Positions 54,269 through 64,000 of a stretch of 64,000 nucleotides of DNA are shown piece after piece. The stretch comes from Liolophura sinensis. Taxonomy: Eukaryota; Mollusca; Polyplacophora; Chitonida; Chitonidae. The notes beneath the pieces were generated by a model. The model was not told the DNA's origin. It did not search any database and saw only the letters and a program-made list of their open reading frames with translations. Within the stretch, counting starts at the first letter, position 1; every line of letters starts with the position of its first letter. The translations under genes were made by a program, and so were the position numbers. Location: NCBI RefSeq assembly GCF_032854445.1, contig NC_088295.1, positions 29,320,470 through 29,384,469 on the forward strand. The letters are read 5' to 3'.

Positions 54269-56319
54269 TTCTAAAGAGAGCACCGGAACTGTACCACATA
54301 TTGAAGTGATACAAATAACATAATAGCTTTGTACAGTTGGCTCAGTCGGTTGTTGAGTCCGTCAAATTGTTGTCATCCTATGTTTTAACACGGATCATTC
54401 ACTTAAAAAGGAGCCTGAATGCAAGACGACACGGATTATTTGCAACTGTTATCACAACTGTTGCAACTTAGCACTTGTTAGTATATATATAGAGCATATG
54501 TCCGCCGTATTGGAAATTCCGTGTTAAAGTAAAATGAATTTGGCCGATTATGTGACTGCACTATATTTACCCTATAATATTACCGCTATGTAAAGCAAGG
54601 TGAAGGACGTTTGGACTTAGGATGCGGGGTCACCTTGAAGAAGTTATCTCTATGTTATCGGGTCAATTCGTTCCGCTTACCTGTCGCTTCGAGTCTGGTG
54701 AGACAAAGGCTGACTTTAAACTGATAATACAACACAGTCAAGTGATTGTCAGTGGTCTGCAGCGCAGGGCAGCTACAAAGGCGGAGTCGCATGGAGGACT
54801 AAATGTACACGAGTAAGTGTACACCATATGTATTCCTTTTTACATATTCTCAGAAATGTAGATTATTGATATTGCTTGCTTCATTCTGTTGTTTGGAGAT
54901 ACAAAGTTATATATAAAGCTTAAAGCATAACAAGTGTAATGTTTTCCGTTTGTTTGCAGTGTTATATATTGTGTGTCTTACTTATTACATAAAAGTCTAC
55001 AGATTAAAGCATAAAGACTATAGCCCATTCTAGTTGTATGCAACGGCATGTTTAGAAGATCCAGGGACCAAGTTAACCGTGCGCATTCATTCTAACGGAG
55101 AACTTTGTTGCATACATACACTAGATACAACTCCATTCCCATTTAGCAGTCACAATCACCACACTTAGTTCTCTTGTTGAAAATTGTTTAAAATGTTGTT
55201 CTCTGACATTAGTGTATGCAATCATTTCTCATTCCGTCATTGTGGACAGATCGAGTGAACTCTAGACGAACCTCTGGTACATAAAAGCTATCTCCCGAGA
55301 TTGCCAGCACACTGTGTCTATATGATAGGTCACGCCACACATGACCTTTTAACTTCAAATCCGTTTTGACGAAGGTCAAATTTTCCCAATCGTAAGTCAA
55401 TAATATCAGGGAATTGCTGAACTAGTTCATGATTTTATAGGTAACAAAAATATGATGTTTTCAAAACAACATGAAGGTTATCATTTGGACTCGGCATTTT
55501 CTTCGTTTATTTGTTTGTTTGACTTAATTCTTTATGTAAAACGGTAACTTCACGGCAGTGTTTGCCGTCACTGGATGGTCATTGAGCAGACGTATTTAAA
55601 GTACTTACTCTGTGAAGCATCATGTCGAAGACTCCAGACAGACAGTGCCGGCATAACCCAGTACCAAAAAATAGCATATGCAAAGGGCCCCTCAGTAGAT
55701 GCAAGTCCTGGTGAAGAATTTGGTAAAAGAATTTGTGCAGTTTGAAAGTGATGAAAACTGAGTTTACCCTAATGAGCATTTGATATGCACTTCTGCGTGA
55801 AATGTACATTTCAGGTAACATTTCCATCAAATGTGACTTTCATATTGTACTTTTGCTGCTTCTGACAATTGAAATGTATACCTACAGTTGTAGATACTAC
55901 TGTTGGTGAAGTGACAGACGTCTTTGTCCTATGATATGGCTTCACAGCAAATGAATTTTACAATGCAAGAAAAACAGTTTGTTCGAATATGTATGTGTAT
56001 TTTTTAAAATATAGGGCTTCTGCATACCATTTGACACGGGCCCTGCACAAGTTTCATCCGGTGATGTAGACAGGACACAACATTAAGTCATACGTTATGG
56101 ACACCTGACTTAACGGTTCTTTTTAATTGTTCATTAACGGGGTACTCAACAGTTTTTTTTTACATGCATTGTATACGATAGTGACCATGGTCCAGTTACC
56201 CAGAAGTGCATTAAAAGTTTAGCTCGGTATTATGTATAGGCTGGACTAAACTCCCATTTATTTGGTATTTAACAACACTGGTATTAACTGTTAATACACT
56301 TTTGTGCAACCGGTCCCTG

Positions 56320-56324
56320 TATAT

Positions 56325-56360
<36 letters not shown>

Positions 56361-56645
56361 TTGATGAATGGTTTACGCCGTACTCAGGATATTTCACTTA
56401 TACGACAGTGGCTAGCATTATGGTGGGAGAAAACTGGGCAGGATCCCAGGGAAAACCCACGACTACATTCAGGTTGTTAGGTTCTCATACGTATGGCAGG
56501 AAACGAAGCCAGCATGTGCTGGACTTGAACTCACGGCCATCGCATTGGTGAGATGCTCTTGGGTTATTGCACAGTGTTGACGATAAAGAGTGATGGCACT
56601 GCGTCGGGCTGGCATACTCATCACCTCAAATACGGAGGCCCCCGC
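56320..56645 (-). mobile_element. SINE family A, long copy
   Basis: (TATT)n, then GAATGGTTTACGCCGTACTCAGG, GGCTAGCATTATGGTGGGAG, GGACTTGAACTCACGGCC and a head with extra sequence (GTTGACGATAAAGAGTGATG) before GGAGGCCCC. The extra stretch may be a small insertion or a head duplication. Confidence 0.8.
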
Positions 56646-56655
56646 CCTAGTATAT

Positions 56656-56682
56656 TATGGATGGATGGATGGATGGATGGGA
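56656..56682. repeat. (ATGG)n microsatellite
   Basis: Six ATGG units next to the SINE at 56320. Confidence 0.9.
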
Positions 56683-57832
56683 CCGTGGTGCTCTGAGTCA
56701 ACAACCAAACTATGACAAGTGCTTACTACTTTAGCATTGTCCAGCTTAGGATAACTAAAAATAGGTGAAATATTTTGAAGTCTGTGACTTTTATAAGATG
56801 TATATCGGTTCACAACAATACTGTAAACTTACAAAGGAAATACAGCGTGCATTTTATGAAAATAGATGCTTATCATGCACGGTGCTATCATCGAGGTAGA
56901 AATACATAAAAAAGGGCAAGTGAATTACGTTACCGGCAGCAGTTTATCGAGAAAGGTCATTTCGACGGACATGAAAACGACTCCCTATACTGGAGATCCT
57001 GTTCAAAAATTTGTCCTCATCGTTGAAGGAATTTTTGTTACATGCAGATTTTCACTGATCTGCCGCATTCGTCTTCCCAGCTCAATCCAAATGTATTCTA
57101 TGGTTTTCAAGTGTGGGTAACGTAGATGGGGAACAGTTGATGGCATAAACACCAGCGATATAGACTACGTAACAAGTTGCGCCTCAGCTACAGTATGGGA
57201 CATAGCGCTGCCGATTTTGACATGTATATTTCAGTATTTGTATCACTATCAAATTAGTGTTTTGGGGCCATTCTATATTGTTACCCAGATGATAGCAGCA
57301 TAATTAACATCTGTTTTGATCATCATGCACACTACACATCTATTGTGAGATTCAGCAAACGAGACTCAAGTTTCTATGTTTGTTGAGAACATTTCTGCAC
57401 GGGGAAAACATGGTCACTTGGAAAAATTGAACGTACATCACGTGTCCTTTCTGTTACACTTGTGGCCGTAAAATACACCACAAACAATCAAACTTACTTC
57501 ATCTCATCTCCAGTCAACTCATGTTCAAACTATAAGATTTTTGCTAGAGACAAGCGGCTTGGGGTGTTGCACACTTAAATGTTACAGCTTAATAAGGAAC
57601 CAAATGTCAGTGGGTCTATATGCAAAATATTCTCATAAAATAGCTCAGATTATTGCAACTGTCGTGCAACTTATTGTTTTAGAATTCATTTTATCCACTG
57701 ATTAACTTTATAGTGAAGTATTCAGGTCACACCGAGAAAGGACTTAATATGCATTGTTGGCAAACATCAATCTTTCGACCTTTATTTCGTCATCATCATG
57801 ATTATTTAGGTAAATAATCCTGATGATTGACT

Positions 57833-57905
57833 GGCTTACTTTATTATTGTGAGTGATCGGCATACTTTATTATTGTGAGTGATCGGCATACTTTATTATT
57901 GTGTT
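57833..57905. repeat. 26-bp tandem repeat, three units
   Basis: TACTTTATTATTGTGAGTGA followed by TCGGCA, repeated, the third unit breaking off after TTATTGTG. It lies about 150 bp upstream of the next gene's first coding exon. Confidence 0.9.
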
Positions 57906-58054
57906 AACTGTGACATAACGTTGATGTAGACGTGTCCAGATGTGGCCAGATGACTGTTCATCTAAGTTATCTTAGGTTTCTGTCATGGACAAAATCCCCC
58001 ATGTTATTTGTTCCTCTGTTTGTACAATGTGTGTTTTTTCTGACTTCAGAAATA

Positions 58055-58112
58055 ATGGCTTCCTCACAGTCAGTTCGTCTTCTGCTACCCGTACTAGGTA
58101 TTCTAGTCTTAG
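58055..58112 (+). CDS. module gene exon 1, signal peptide
   Basis: ATG at 58055-58057 to donor TTAG|GTAAGA, 19 codons plus 1 nt. The frame is open upstream without a clear in-frame acceptor. This ATG was chosen because it gives a compact, classical signal peptide. Confidence 0.85.
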
Positions 58113-61100
58113 GTAAGAGAAACACCCATTGTATTCTATCGTAATGGCCTCGTTCGCCCAGCTGTACATATTGGCAATATATCGAAAGATTAGGCGACTT
58201 CTCTGGATCAGATGAGTAAAGCCCTGGCTCACTGCGACTGCCAAACCCGTGACAAATGAGGTCGCAGGTTCTTGCTCTTTCGGCTGTGGCTTTAAGTAAG
58301 GAGGGTTGTTAGGTAATTGACGAAGGTCGATGGATTACTCTAGCACTACTGCAAGAAAAGCTAATGCAAATATAGGGGCGAGAGAAGGCATATAGGATTG
58401 TATAAAACGATGATGAGCTTAACTGGCTTCCACAGTGCTTTGCAGAATTAAACAGTACATGATCAAAGGGCCAGTGTGATGACCTGAAAAGTAAGATACT
58501 TGTTCTATATAAAGATAATCAAACCACACCCCTGTGAAGTATGACCAAAGATTTCGAATTGATTTGAACCACTGCTATGTGGTCATTATGTCTAATATGA
58601 ACATTTGTACAGAGGTATTTCCAATGGTGGATCCCATTTGCCTATTTTCATTGAATCTAGTGTCTGAGTGATACTAGGCCTTGAACTCACTGGTAAAGAG
58701 AGCTTTGATCGGTGAGAGTATTTTCGAATCCAGGTTTCGATGGATAGGCTAAACCTTATTTTCTGAATAAGCATGTAACTGGTCAATGGCAGTTGCGTCC
58801 TCCATTTATAGAATCAACAAACTGCCATACGAGTTACGAATTCTTGAGTGTGGCTCAAACGCTAATTTGAAAGTAAAGTAAATACACAAACCACTGACTT
58901 CAATTGTATTCATACTGTATCATAAGATGCATACTGTATATATTTTGTAGCGATATCTCAGGCGAAGGCTGCGTGTATCGTGGAAGGCAGAGAATATACC
59001 TTAGGAAAGGAGTTTACCTTCGATCAAGATTGCTACAGGTTTAACTGTATGTGTGAGCCAGATGGGAGCTGGTCGTGCCCTGCTAAACATACCATAAACA
59101 TTTGCGGAGAGGCTGACGTGATAAGTAGGTCATCTGAATACTCGTCAGGGTCAAGTCGGACAGAGTCACGGTCAAGTTGGTCAGAGTCAGGGTCAAGTTG
59201 GAGAGAGTCAGGGTCAAGTGGGTCTTACTCTAGCCGGACAGAGTCAGGTGCGTAAACGTCGTCAAATATTGTTTTCATGTGAAGAACAGTAAACAAGGCC
59301 ACAGTGTGTGGTCAAGCTCGTGTGATAGGACATCAGTAGCATCATATTTAACGCCAAATTTGATGGTAGGCCCAGAAATCATAGACAACATGTGCCCACT
59401 TCCCGATATCCAAACTTAATGGTGTAGCTAAAATAGAAAATTATTAGACTTTCATGAAGCTTACTTTGTGTTAAGTTGTCCGTAGCTATGTGCTCTTTAT
59501 ATCTCTATAACATACATTGTCATGGAAGTTTAGGGCTTACTAACCAAGTGAGCTTCATGAAACGGGCCTCTTGTCTACTGGTAAATAGTATATTTAAAAC
59601 TGACGTTGCCGTGATAAACTATCTACTTTAACCGAGTGTCTAACAACCTTCATTGTTACATAATGGGGTAGCCATTTCCTGCGCAATGGCGACTCGGGTT
59701 CAAACTGGGTTAACTATTGTTTCCTCCAAGACATGGATAATACGTTCCAAGTTTGCTCGGAAAACGTCATGGCAAGGACGGGACTGAACACCAGAATACA
59801 AAGATTAGGCTCAAATTACTTTAGGCTAGAATTATTTATTGAGAACTCTTTTGTTGGGAAAGGTAAAAAAAATCCTATTGTGTCATGTGACCAGCCAAAA
59901 ATGTTAGGCAACTTTTGATGACATTACTTTAATGTGACCTTGGTTTGCAGAAATGACACCTCTGTACTTCAGGGAATTCTTCACAAACGCTCAGCTCCTC
60001 AGTTTTCTCCATCGTTCTTTTTACATATTTATAGTAAACATAATGAAAAATAGTTGCCTAACATTTGACAGGTCACGTCGCACTTTTTTTTACCTTAAGC
60101 GATATGAGGTCGAAACTTCCTCATCGTAGCTACACGCACACCCAAAGTGTGAAATTTGTCCGTTACAGGGAATCGACTTCTTAGGCTTTCACAAAAGCTT
60201 CTGTCAATATTTGTCTATATCTTATGTCAGATTTTATTCAGGACTTGACACTTGGGTAAATTAATATGGGATTTGCTTACCTCGAAGGTGGGGCTGGAAC
60301 AAGCACTGCTGGATACTGTCATGTGGATGGTAAGAAGTTCGCTCGTGGCAGACCCTTCTCGTTTGACCAGGACTGTTTCCGGTTCAGATGCATATGTAAC
60401 CGTGACGGAAGTTGGAACTGTCCATCGCGAGACACAGAGAATATCTGTGGGGGTCAGGAGACTGCTGGAAGGACGAGCAGCTCTGGTTCTGGATCGTCCA
60501 TTAGGAACAGTCGGGTGGAGAAAACAGGTTTTGTATTAAGCTAGCTATAGCACTGATCACACAAAGCTAAGTTAAAACGCTGTTTACTGTCGTGAGATTA
60601 AATTTTTTTAGCATATCAAATGTTAAGTATTCAAAATGTTAACATATGATCTATAAATAACACGGTTAAGACATTTATAATACCTATCACTCCCACGGTC
60701 GGGTCAGACTTTAAGGTGGGGGTGTTATGTCTGGTGCATGTCTGCGGTATGATTAGTCTTTGGCGGCCTGCCACAAGAAGGCACATTATATGTATACACA
60801 CCTAATGACTCCTCGTCATCATATGATTGAAAAAGTACGACGTTAAAACTCAAGCATACATACACACATATGCATACATATAAATTCAACTGTTGTTTTC
60901 AATATAAGACTTCATGTGTAGATGGAGGGATATTCATGAATGAAAGCCGTAAGCTTTCATGTTGCTTCCGGCATCATTCAGGAGTCTAGCAATCCTTGCC
61001 TACCGAGGTCCCAGGTTTAAATCCAACTATAGTTGTATAGCGTACAACAGTGGTTTGATCTGGCGCCTGGTTTCCTCTGCTGTGCTGGGATGTTCCCACC

Positions 61101-63577
61101 AATTTGCCTGATGCTAAATAAATTAAAGATCATGGAGTATTGCGGCGTGAAATATGAAACAGTTAAATAAGATGTAAAAGGTAAAGTTACAGTTGCCCAT
61201 CTCTGTAATATTTAACTTAACTTTCACCGGTGAGGCCAGAGAACATGTGCTGCTTTTCAGGTATGTTATCTTGTTTTAATGATGCGTCTCATCTTACTGC
61301 CAGAAAGGTTGATCTTCCGATGTAGGCTTCGTAATCTTATAAATGCTGATGGACATCACGAACTTGCTTGATTAAAGTTAGGTGTTTCCGATATCTGTGT
61401 ACTGTTTTCCCAAAGCGGACTTAATACAACTTATACCTCTGCATATTTTCGATTTGCAGCCAGCATAAGTGCAGCGGATGCCGAGTTTTGTCTTGTGAAC
61501 GGACAGCAATACCCACTGGGGCGTCCATTTGTATTTGATGAGAACTGTTTCCGGTACAGGTGTATGTGTGAGACAGACGGGAGCTGGCAGTGCCCTGCGA
61601 GCGATACCAAGAAGGTGTGTGAGGACACCCCAGATACTGATATCCAAAAAATAGCAGGCAGTAACTACTACAGTAGCAGAAGATATGTCAGCACTGCAGG
61701 TAAACCATAACCACTGTGGAATGAAAAACCATTATGCACAATAATCAAAGAGCGTGTGCGAAATGCAAGAGTGAAGAGAAAGTAGGCTTACATATCAAGC
61801 ACTTTATTATGACAATCAAGTATGAATGAGCATAACTGAACTAAGAAATTGAAAATAAAAATATATAGGGGCACTTGAAACTTGACTCGTGTATGGATGA
61901 CTGAAAAGTAAGTTAAAGAGAAAAAGCAAATAAGCTATATCTCGCGACATGCTTTATTAATTTTGTAAGAAATTTCCGTCACCGATGCTAACGTCGAACT
62001 CGGTCAGTATTTGGATGGGTGACCGCCTGGGAACACCGAGTGATGTACGCTGTTGTCATTAGGGGCCTCCGTGGCTCAGTTGGTTAGCGCGCTAGCGCAG
62101 CACTATGTCCCAGGAACCTCTCACCAATGCGGTCGCTGTGAGTTCAAGTACAGCTCATGCTGGCTTCCTCTCCGGCCGTACATGGGGAAGGTCTTTCAGC
62201 AACCTACGGATGGTCGTGGGTTTCCCTCGGGCTTTGCCCGGTTTCCTCCCACCATAATGCTGGCCACCGTCCTATAAGTGAAATTTTCTTGAGTACGGAA
62301 TAAAAAAAACCAATCAAATAAATAAATAAATTCCCCCTGTCGCGTTTGCCTGAGTGGGTATATTCTTCTGCTTGTCTAGAGCAATGGATTATTAAATCTC
62401 TTGATTCAAAGGAGAAACTATAAGTATCATGCGGTGTAATGCTTTTTTAAGTCCGAATCTTTGTTCTTACAGACGGTTCGGGACGGGATGCTTATTGCGT
62501 GGTCAATGGACAGACCTATGTTAGAGGTCAACAGTTTTCCTTCAACCAGGACTGTTACAGATTTAACTGTATGTGTAACAGTGACGGAAGCTGGAACTGT
62601 CCAGCAGAGGATACCGAGGATATATGTTCCGGGCGAGACGGAAACACACGAACGGAAACCAGGAGAGAGGAATCTCGAACAACGCGGATCGAAAGTGGCA
62701 CTTACAGGCGACGAACGGCTGCAGGTTGATAAGAAATTTTTTTATTTATTTCTCTTTGTTTAAACGGCATGCTCAAAACATTTCACTTATTGTCAAGGTT
62801 TGTTTCTGAGATAAACTGAAGTGCTATCGGCCTTCGACAGGTAAATATGACTATCATATTAAATAAAACCTGTAGCAGATCCAGCATGCTGGATTCGAAC
62901 TTGAAACCCTATAGGGCTGTGGCAGAACAACTGTATAGGGAGCAGAAGGCTGGAGTAGAATATGCTAACGATAATGAGGGCTCCTATGGCATATTCATTT
63001 GAAATATTCGGCTAATTATTTTATTAGAAAGAACAGATTTGAATCAATAACATATTAAATTTATATTTGTATGATAAGATGTTAGGGTTGTGTACAGTCC
63101 CTGGTGCATCATTATCTCCTTATTTGTAAGCTTTGCTACACAGTCAAATATACACTTCACCTATTTTATACTTCGCGATGTCGTTAAATGTCACTTCGTT
63201 TTATGTATATCTTTCTTGCAAAGGGAATAAAATTCAGTAATAAGTAACAGGTTTGTGACATTGATGTGCAAATGTGTATTTTATCTCAGTTTCTATTTGA
63301 CAACTTTATAACGCTTTACTTCCAGATGGGTCAGGGGTTTCTGGTTACTGCGTTGTTAATGGACGAAACTTCGTGCGAGGTCGGAGTTTTTCCTTTGACC
63401 AAGAATGTTACAGATTTAACTGCATGTGTAACGATGACGGAAGCTGGAACTGTCCAGCAGCGAATACCGAGGATATCTGTTCCGGACGAGACGGGAATTC
63501 ACGAACTGAAAGTAGTAGAACGGAAACTCGAACAACGCGGATCGAAAGTGGCACTTACAGGCGACGAACGGCTGCAG
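58055..63577 (+). CDS. secreted protein with tandem six-cysteine modules (3' end beyond window)
   Basis: Signal-peptide exon plus five module exons, 446 residues visible; the gene continues past the right edge. The peptide starts MASSQSVRLLLPVLGILVL and completes a signal sequence with probable cleavage after ISQAKA (residue 26). Every module has cysteines spaced C-x18-C-x4-C-x-C-x7-C-x8-C with shared residues: GxxF/Y, a FxFDxxCYRFxCMC-like core, DGSWxCP and a terminal IC/VC. Modules are separated by Ser/Arg/Glu/Thr-rich linkers. The spacing resembles the first half of VWC or pacifastin-type folds but fits neither exactly, as C2-C3 is four residues apart. All module exons are phase 1 on both sides. 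A role in extracellular matrix, shell or mucus, or protease inhibition is possible; the sequence does not decide. Confidence 0.85.
58113..58950 (+). other. intron 1 of the module gene
   Basis: About 840 bp with no recognised element; acceptor ATATTTTGTAG. Confidence 0.6.
58951..59247 (+). CDS. module gene exon 2, module 1
   Basis: 297 nt, phase 1-1. Completes the signal peptide (ISQAKA), then ACIVEGREYTLGKEFTFDQD, CYRFNCMC, DGSWSCP and INIC. The linker is made of Ser-rich repeats (SSWSESGSSWRESGSS) encoded by an 18-21-nt DNA repeat from about 59140 to 59225. Donor TCAG|GTGCGT. Confidence 0.88.
59248..60287 (+). other. intron 2 of the module gene
   Basis: About 1.04 kb, no repeat family recognised; a 61-codon frame at 59733-59918 is unremarkable. 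Confidence 0.55.
60288..60527 (+). CDS. module gene exon 3, module 2
   Basis: 240 nt, phase 1-1. GGAGTSTAGYCHVDGKKF, then FDQDCFRFRCIC, DGSWNCP and ENIC; short Ser-rich linker. The acceptor (CTTACCTCGAAG) and the donor (ACAG|GTTTTG) are both non-ideal, so the borders are less certain than for the other modules. Confidence 0.75.
60528..61459 (+). other. intron 3 of the module gene
   Basis: About 930 bp with a SINE family B fragment at 60716-60880. Confidence 0.6.
60716..60880 (+). mobile_element. SINE family B, 5'-truncated
   Basis: GACTCCTCGTCATCATATGATTGAAAAAGTACGACGTTAAAACTCAAGCATACATACACAC: family B 3' end in plus orientation, preceded by body sequence (GCCTGCCACAAGAAGGCACATTATATG). Head missing. 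Confidence 0.75.
61460..61699 (+). CDS. module gene exon 4, module 3
   Basis: 240 nt, phase 1-1, with strong acceptor ATTTGCAG and donor GCAG|GTAAAC. ASISAADAEFCLVNGQQY, FDENCFRYRCMC, DGSWQCP, KKVC; the linker contains NYYSSRRYVSTAG and is Tyr/Ser-rich rather than Ser/Glu-rich. Confidence 0.88.
61981..62053 (+). pseudogene. 5S rRNA 3'-part fragment
   Basis: Resembles the 3' two-thirds of animal 5S rRNA: GATGCTAACGTCG (box A region), then CTCGGTCAGTATTTGGATGG and GTGACCGCCTGGGAACACCG (box C region), ending near TGTACGC. The first 45 or so nt of 5S are absent, so it is not a functional gene. It may be a 5S-derived SINE head or a retroposed fragment. Confidence 0.75.
62062..62332 (+). mobile_element. 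SINE family A, full-length reference copy
   Basis: A box GTGGCTCAGTTGGTTAGCGC, B box GCTGTGAGTTCAAGTACAGC, body GGTCGTGGGTTTCCCTCGGG and CCACCATAATGCTGGCCACC, then CTTGAGTACGGAATAAAAAA and tail CAAATAAATAAATAAA. It is the best copy in the window for defining the family. Confidence 0.92.
62473..62724 (+). CDS. module gene exon 5, module 4
   Basis: 252 nt, phase 1-1, acceptor TTCTTACAG, donor GCAG|GTTGAT. DGSGRDAYCVVNGQTYVRGQ, NQDCYRFNCMC, DGSWNCP, EDIC, with linker ending RIESGTYRRRTAAG. Nearly a duplicate of exon 6. Confidence 0.88.
62733..62935 (-). mobile_element. decayed SINE downstream of exon 5
   Basis: TTTATTTATTTCTCTTTG...GCTCAAAACATTTCACTTATTG and, further right, CTGGATTCGAACTTGAAACC (B-box complement). 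It starts 9 nt after the exon and is heavily diverged. Confidence 0.5.
62936..63325 (+). other. remainder of intron 5 of the module gene
   Basis: AT-rich, no recognised element; acceptor TTTACTTCCAG. Confidence 0.55.
63326..63577 (+). CDS. module gene exon 6, module 5 (last visible)
   Basis: 252 nt, phase 1-1. DGSGVSGYCVVNGRNFVRGR, DQECYRFNCMC, DGSWNCP, EDIC and the same linker end RIESGTYRRRTAAG. The last 57 nt running through the donor are identical to exon 5. The ORF must continue in exons beyond 64000. Confidence 0.87.
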
Positions 63578-63594
63578 GTTGATTCGAAGTTATA

Positions 63595-63835
63595 TGATTT
63601 ATTTATTAATTCATATTGGGCTCAAGAATATTTCACTTACAAGGCAGCGTTATTATTTGGAGAACAATAAATGCCCGGCATATACACCCACTCGCCACCT
63701 TGGATAGGTATATATCTGATAATCGTTCTGCCTTAAGACTGCAACCGAATCATCATGTTGGGTTCGAGTCTGCGACTTCATTGGTTAGGGGCAGATCGGC
63801 TGCGTGGAGAGGTGGAGCGGAGGCACTTAAACACT
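63595..63835 (-). mobile_element. decayed SINE downstream of exon 6
   Basis: TTTATTTATTAATTCATATTGGGCTCAAGAATATTTCACTTAC, then a B-box-like complement at GTTGGGTTCGAGTCTGC. It sits at the same distance from its exon as the SINE after exon 5. Confidence 0.5.
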
Positions 63836-64000
63836 TCTAGCAATTCTGTGAAATATTAATTTGTGAACAGGTAAAATGGAAGAGACAATATCCAGATAAA
63901 AACTCTTAGAGGCTTGAGGGAATGACATCATATTTTAAGTCCTGTCAATTGGGTCGTCTACTATCCCGTGTAAATATTGAAATAAATGATGTGATATTTT

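Larger units (their letters stand above)
54269..58054. other. intergenic region upstream of the six-cysteine module gene
   Basis: No gene supported. It contains a splice-bounded open segment at 54621-54812 on the plus strand (GGACTTAG| to CACGA|GTAAGTG, 64 codons, unrecognised), a SINE at 56320-56645, an (ATGG)n run and a 26-bp triplication at 57833-57905. An open frame at 56866-57120 ends near a donor-like site but has no known motif. Confidence 0.4.
61700..62472 (+). other. intron 4 of the module gene
   Basis: About 770 bp, nearly half of it a 5S rRNA fragment followed immediately by a full SINE family A copy. Confidence 0.7.

Noticed and set aside
54621-54812. 64-codon plus-strand segment bounded by splice-like sites, donor GTAAGTG
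   Set aside because: No recognisable motif, no linked exon; mentioned in the intergenic entry but not called as a gene.
55209-55400. Minus-strand peptide with a faint likeness to a Cys-loop receptor ligand-binding segment (DLKLKGHVWRDL, DSFYVPEVRL)
   Set aside because: The match is loose, the key W-x-P motif is absent, and no good acceptor or companion exon was found.
1-64000. Retrovirus-like or other virus-derived elements
   Set aside because: No long terminal repeats, polymerase, capsid or envelope-like frames were recognised on either strand.

Overview
The window looks like AT-rich, intron-rich animal nuclear DNA, most likely from a lophotrochozoan and probably a mollusc. The reasons are spliced genes with GT-AG introns, two families of tRNA-headed SINEs (one with an AAATA-type tail, one with a CACTCACTC-type tail) of a kind I associate with molluscan genomes, and a metazoan Olig-type bHLH gene. 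Species cannot be named from the sequence alone.

Three genes can be supported. (1) Holocarboxylase synthetase (HLCS, biotin protein ligase) lies on the minus strand from 36745 down to 13312. I could place 12 coding exons whose splice phases all join in frame, giving about 884 residues from start to stop. Its introns hold a remarkable load of tandem arrays: 88/82 bp, 39 bp, 22 bp, 48 bp, and a 74-bp array that copies the intron acceptor together with the start of the catalytic-loop exon. (2) A single-exon Olig-family bHLH transcription factor gene lies on the minus strand at 42123-42743, in a wide gene-poor neighbourhood. (3) A secreted-protein gene starts on the plus strand at 58055 and runs off the right edge. 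It has a signal-peptide exon, then five consecutive symmetric (phase 1-1) exons, each carrying one six-cysteine module with invariant spacing C-x18-C-x4-C-x-C-x7-C-x8-C and a Ser/Arg/Thr/Glu-rich linker.

Layout: 1-11500 is intergenic, with old repeats, hairpins, short terminal-inverted-repeat elements and one orphan exon-like open segment at 2044-2184. 11500-36750 is HLCS with its probable 3' UTR. 36750-41500 is the interval between HLCS and the 3' side of the Olig gene, with a dispersed repeat. 41500-43100 is the Olig gene. 43100-54600 is gene-poor and rich in SINEs and MITE-like elements, ending in an 83-bp minisatellite with nine identical POU octamers. 54600-58050 is intergenic. 58055 to the end is the six-cysteine module gene, whose introns hold SINEs and a 5S rRNA fragment.

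The three genes show no sign of working together: HLCS is housekeeping, the Olig-like gene is developmental, and the last gene encodes an extracellular or matrix-type protein. No CRISPR array, tRNA gene, intact transposase, or retrovirus-like element was recognised.
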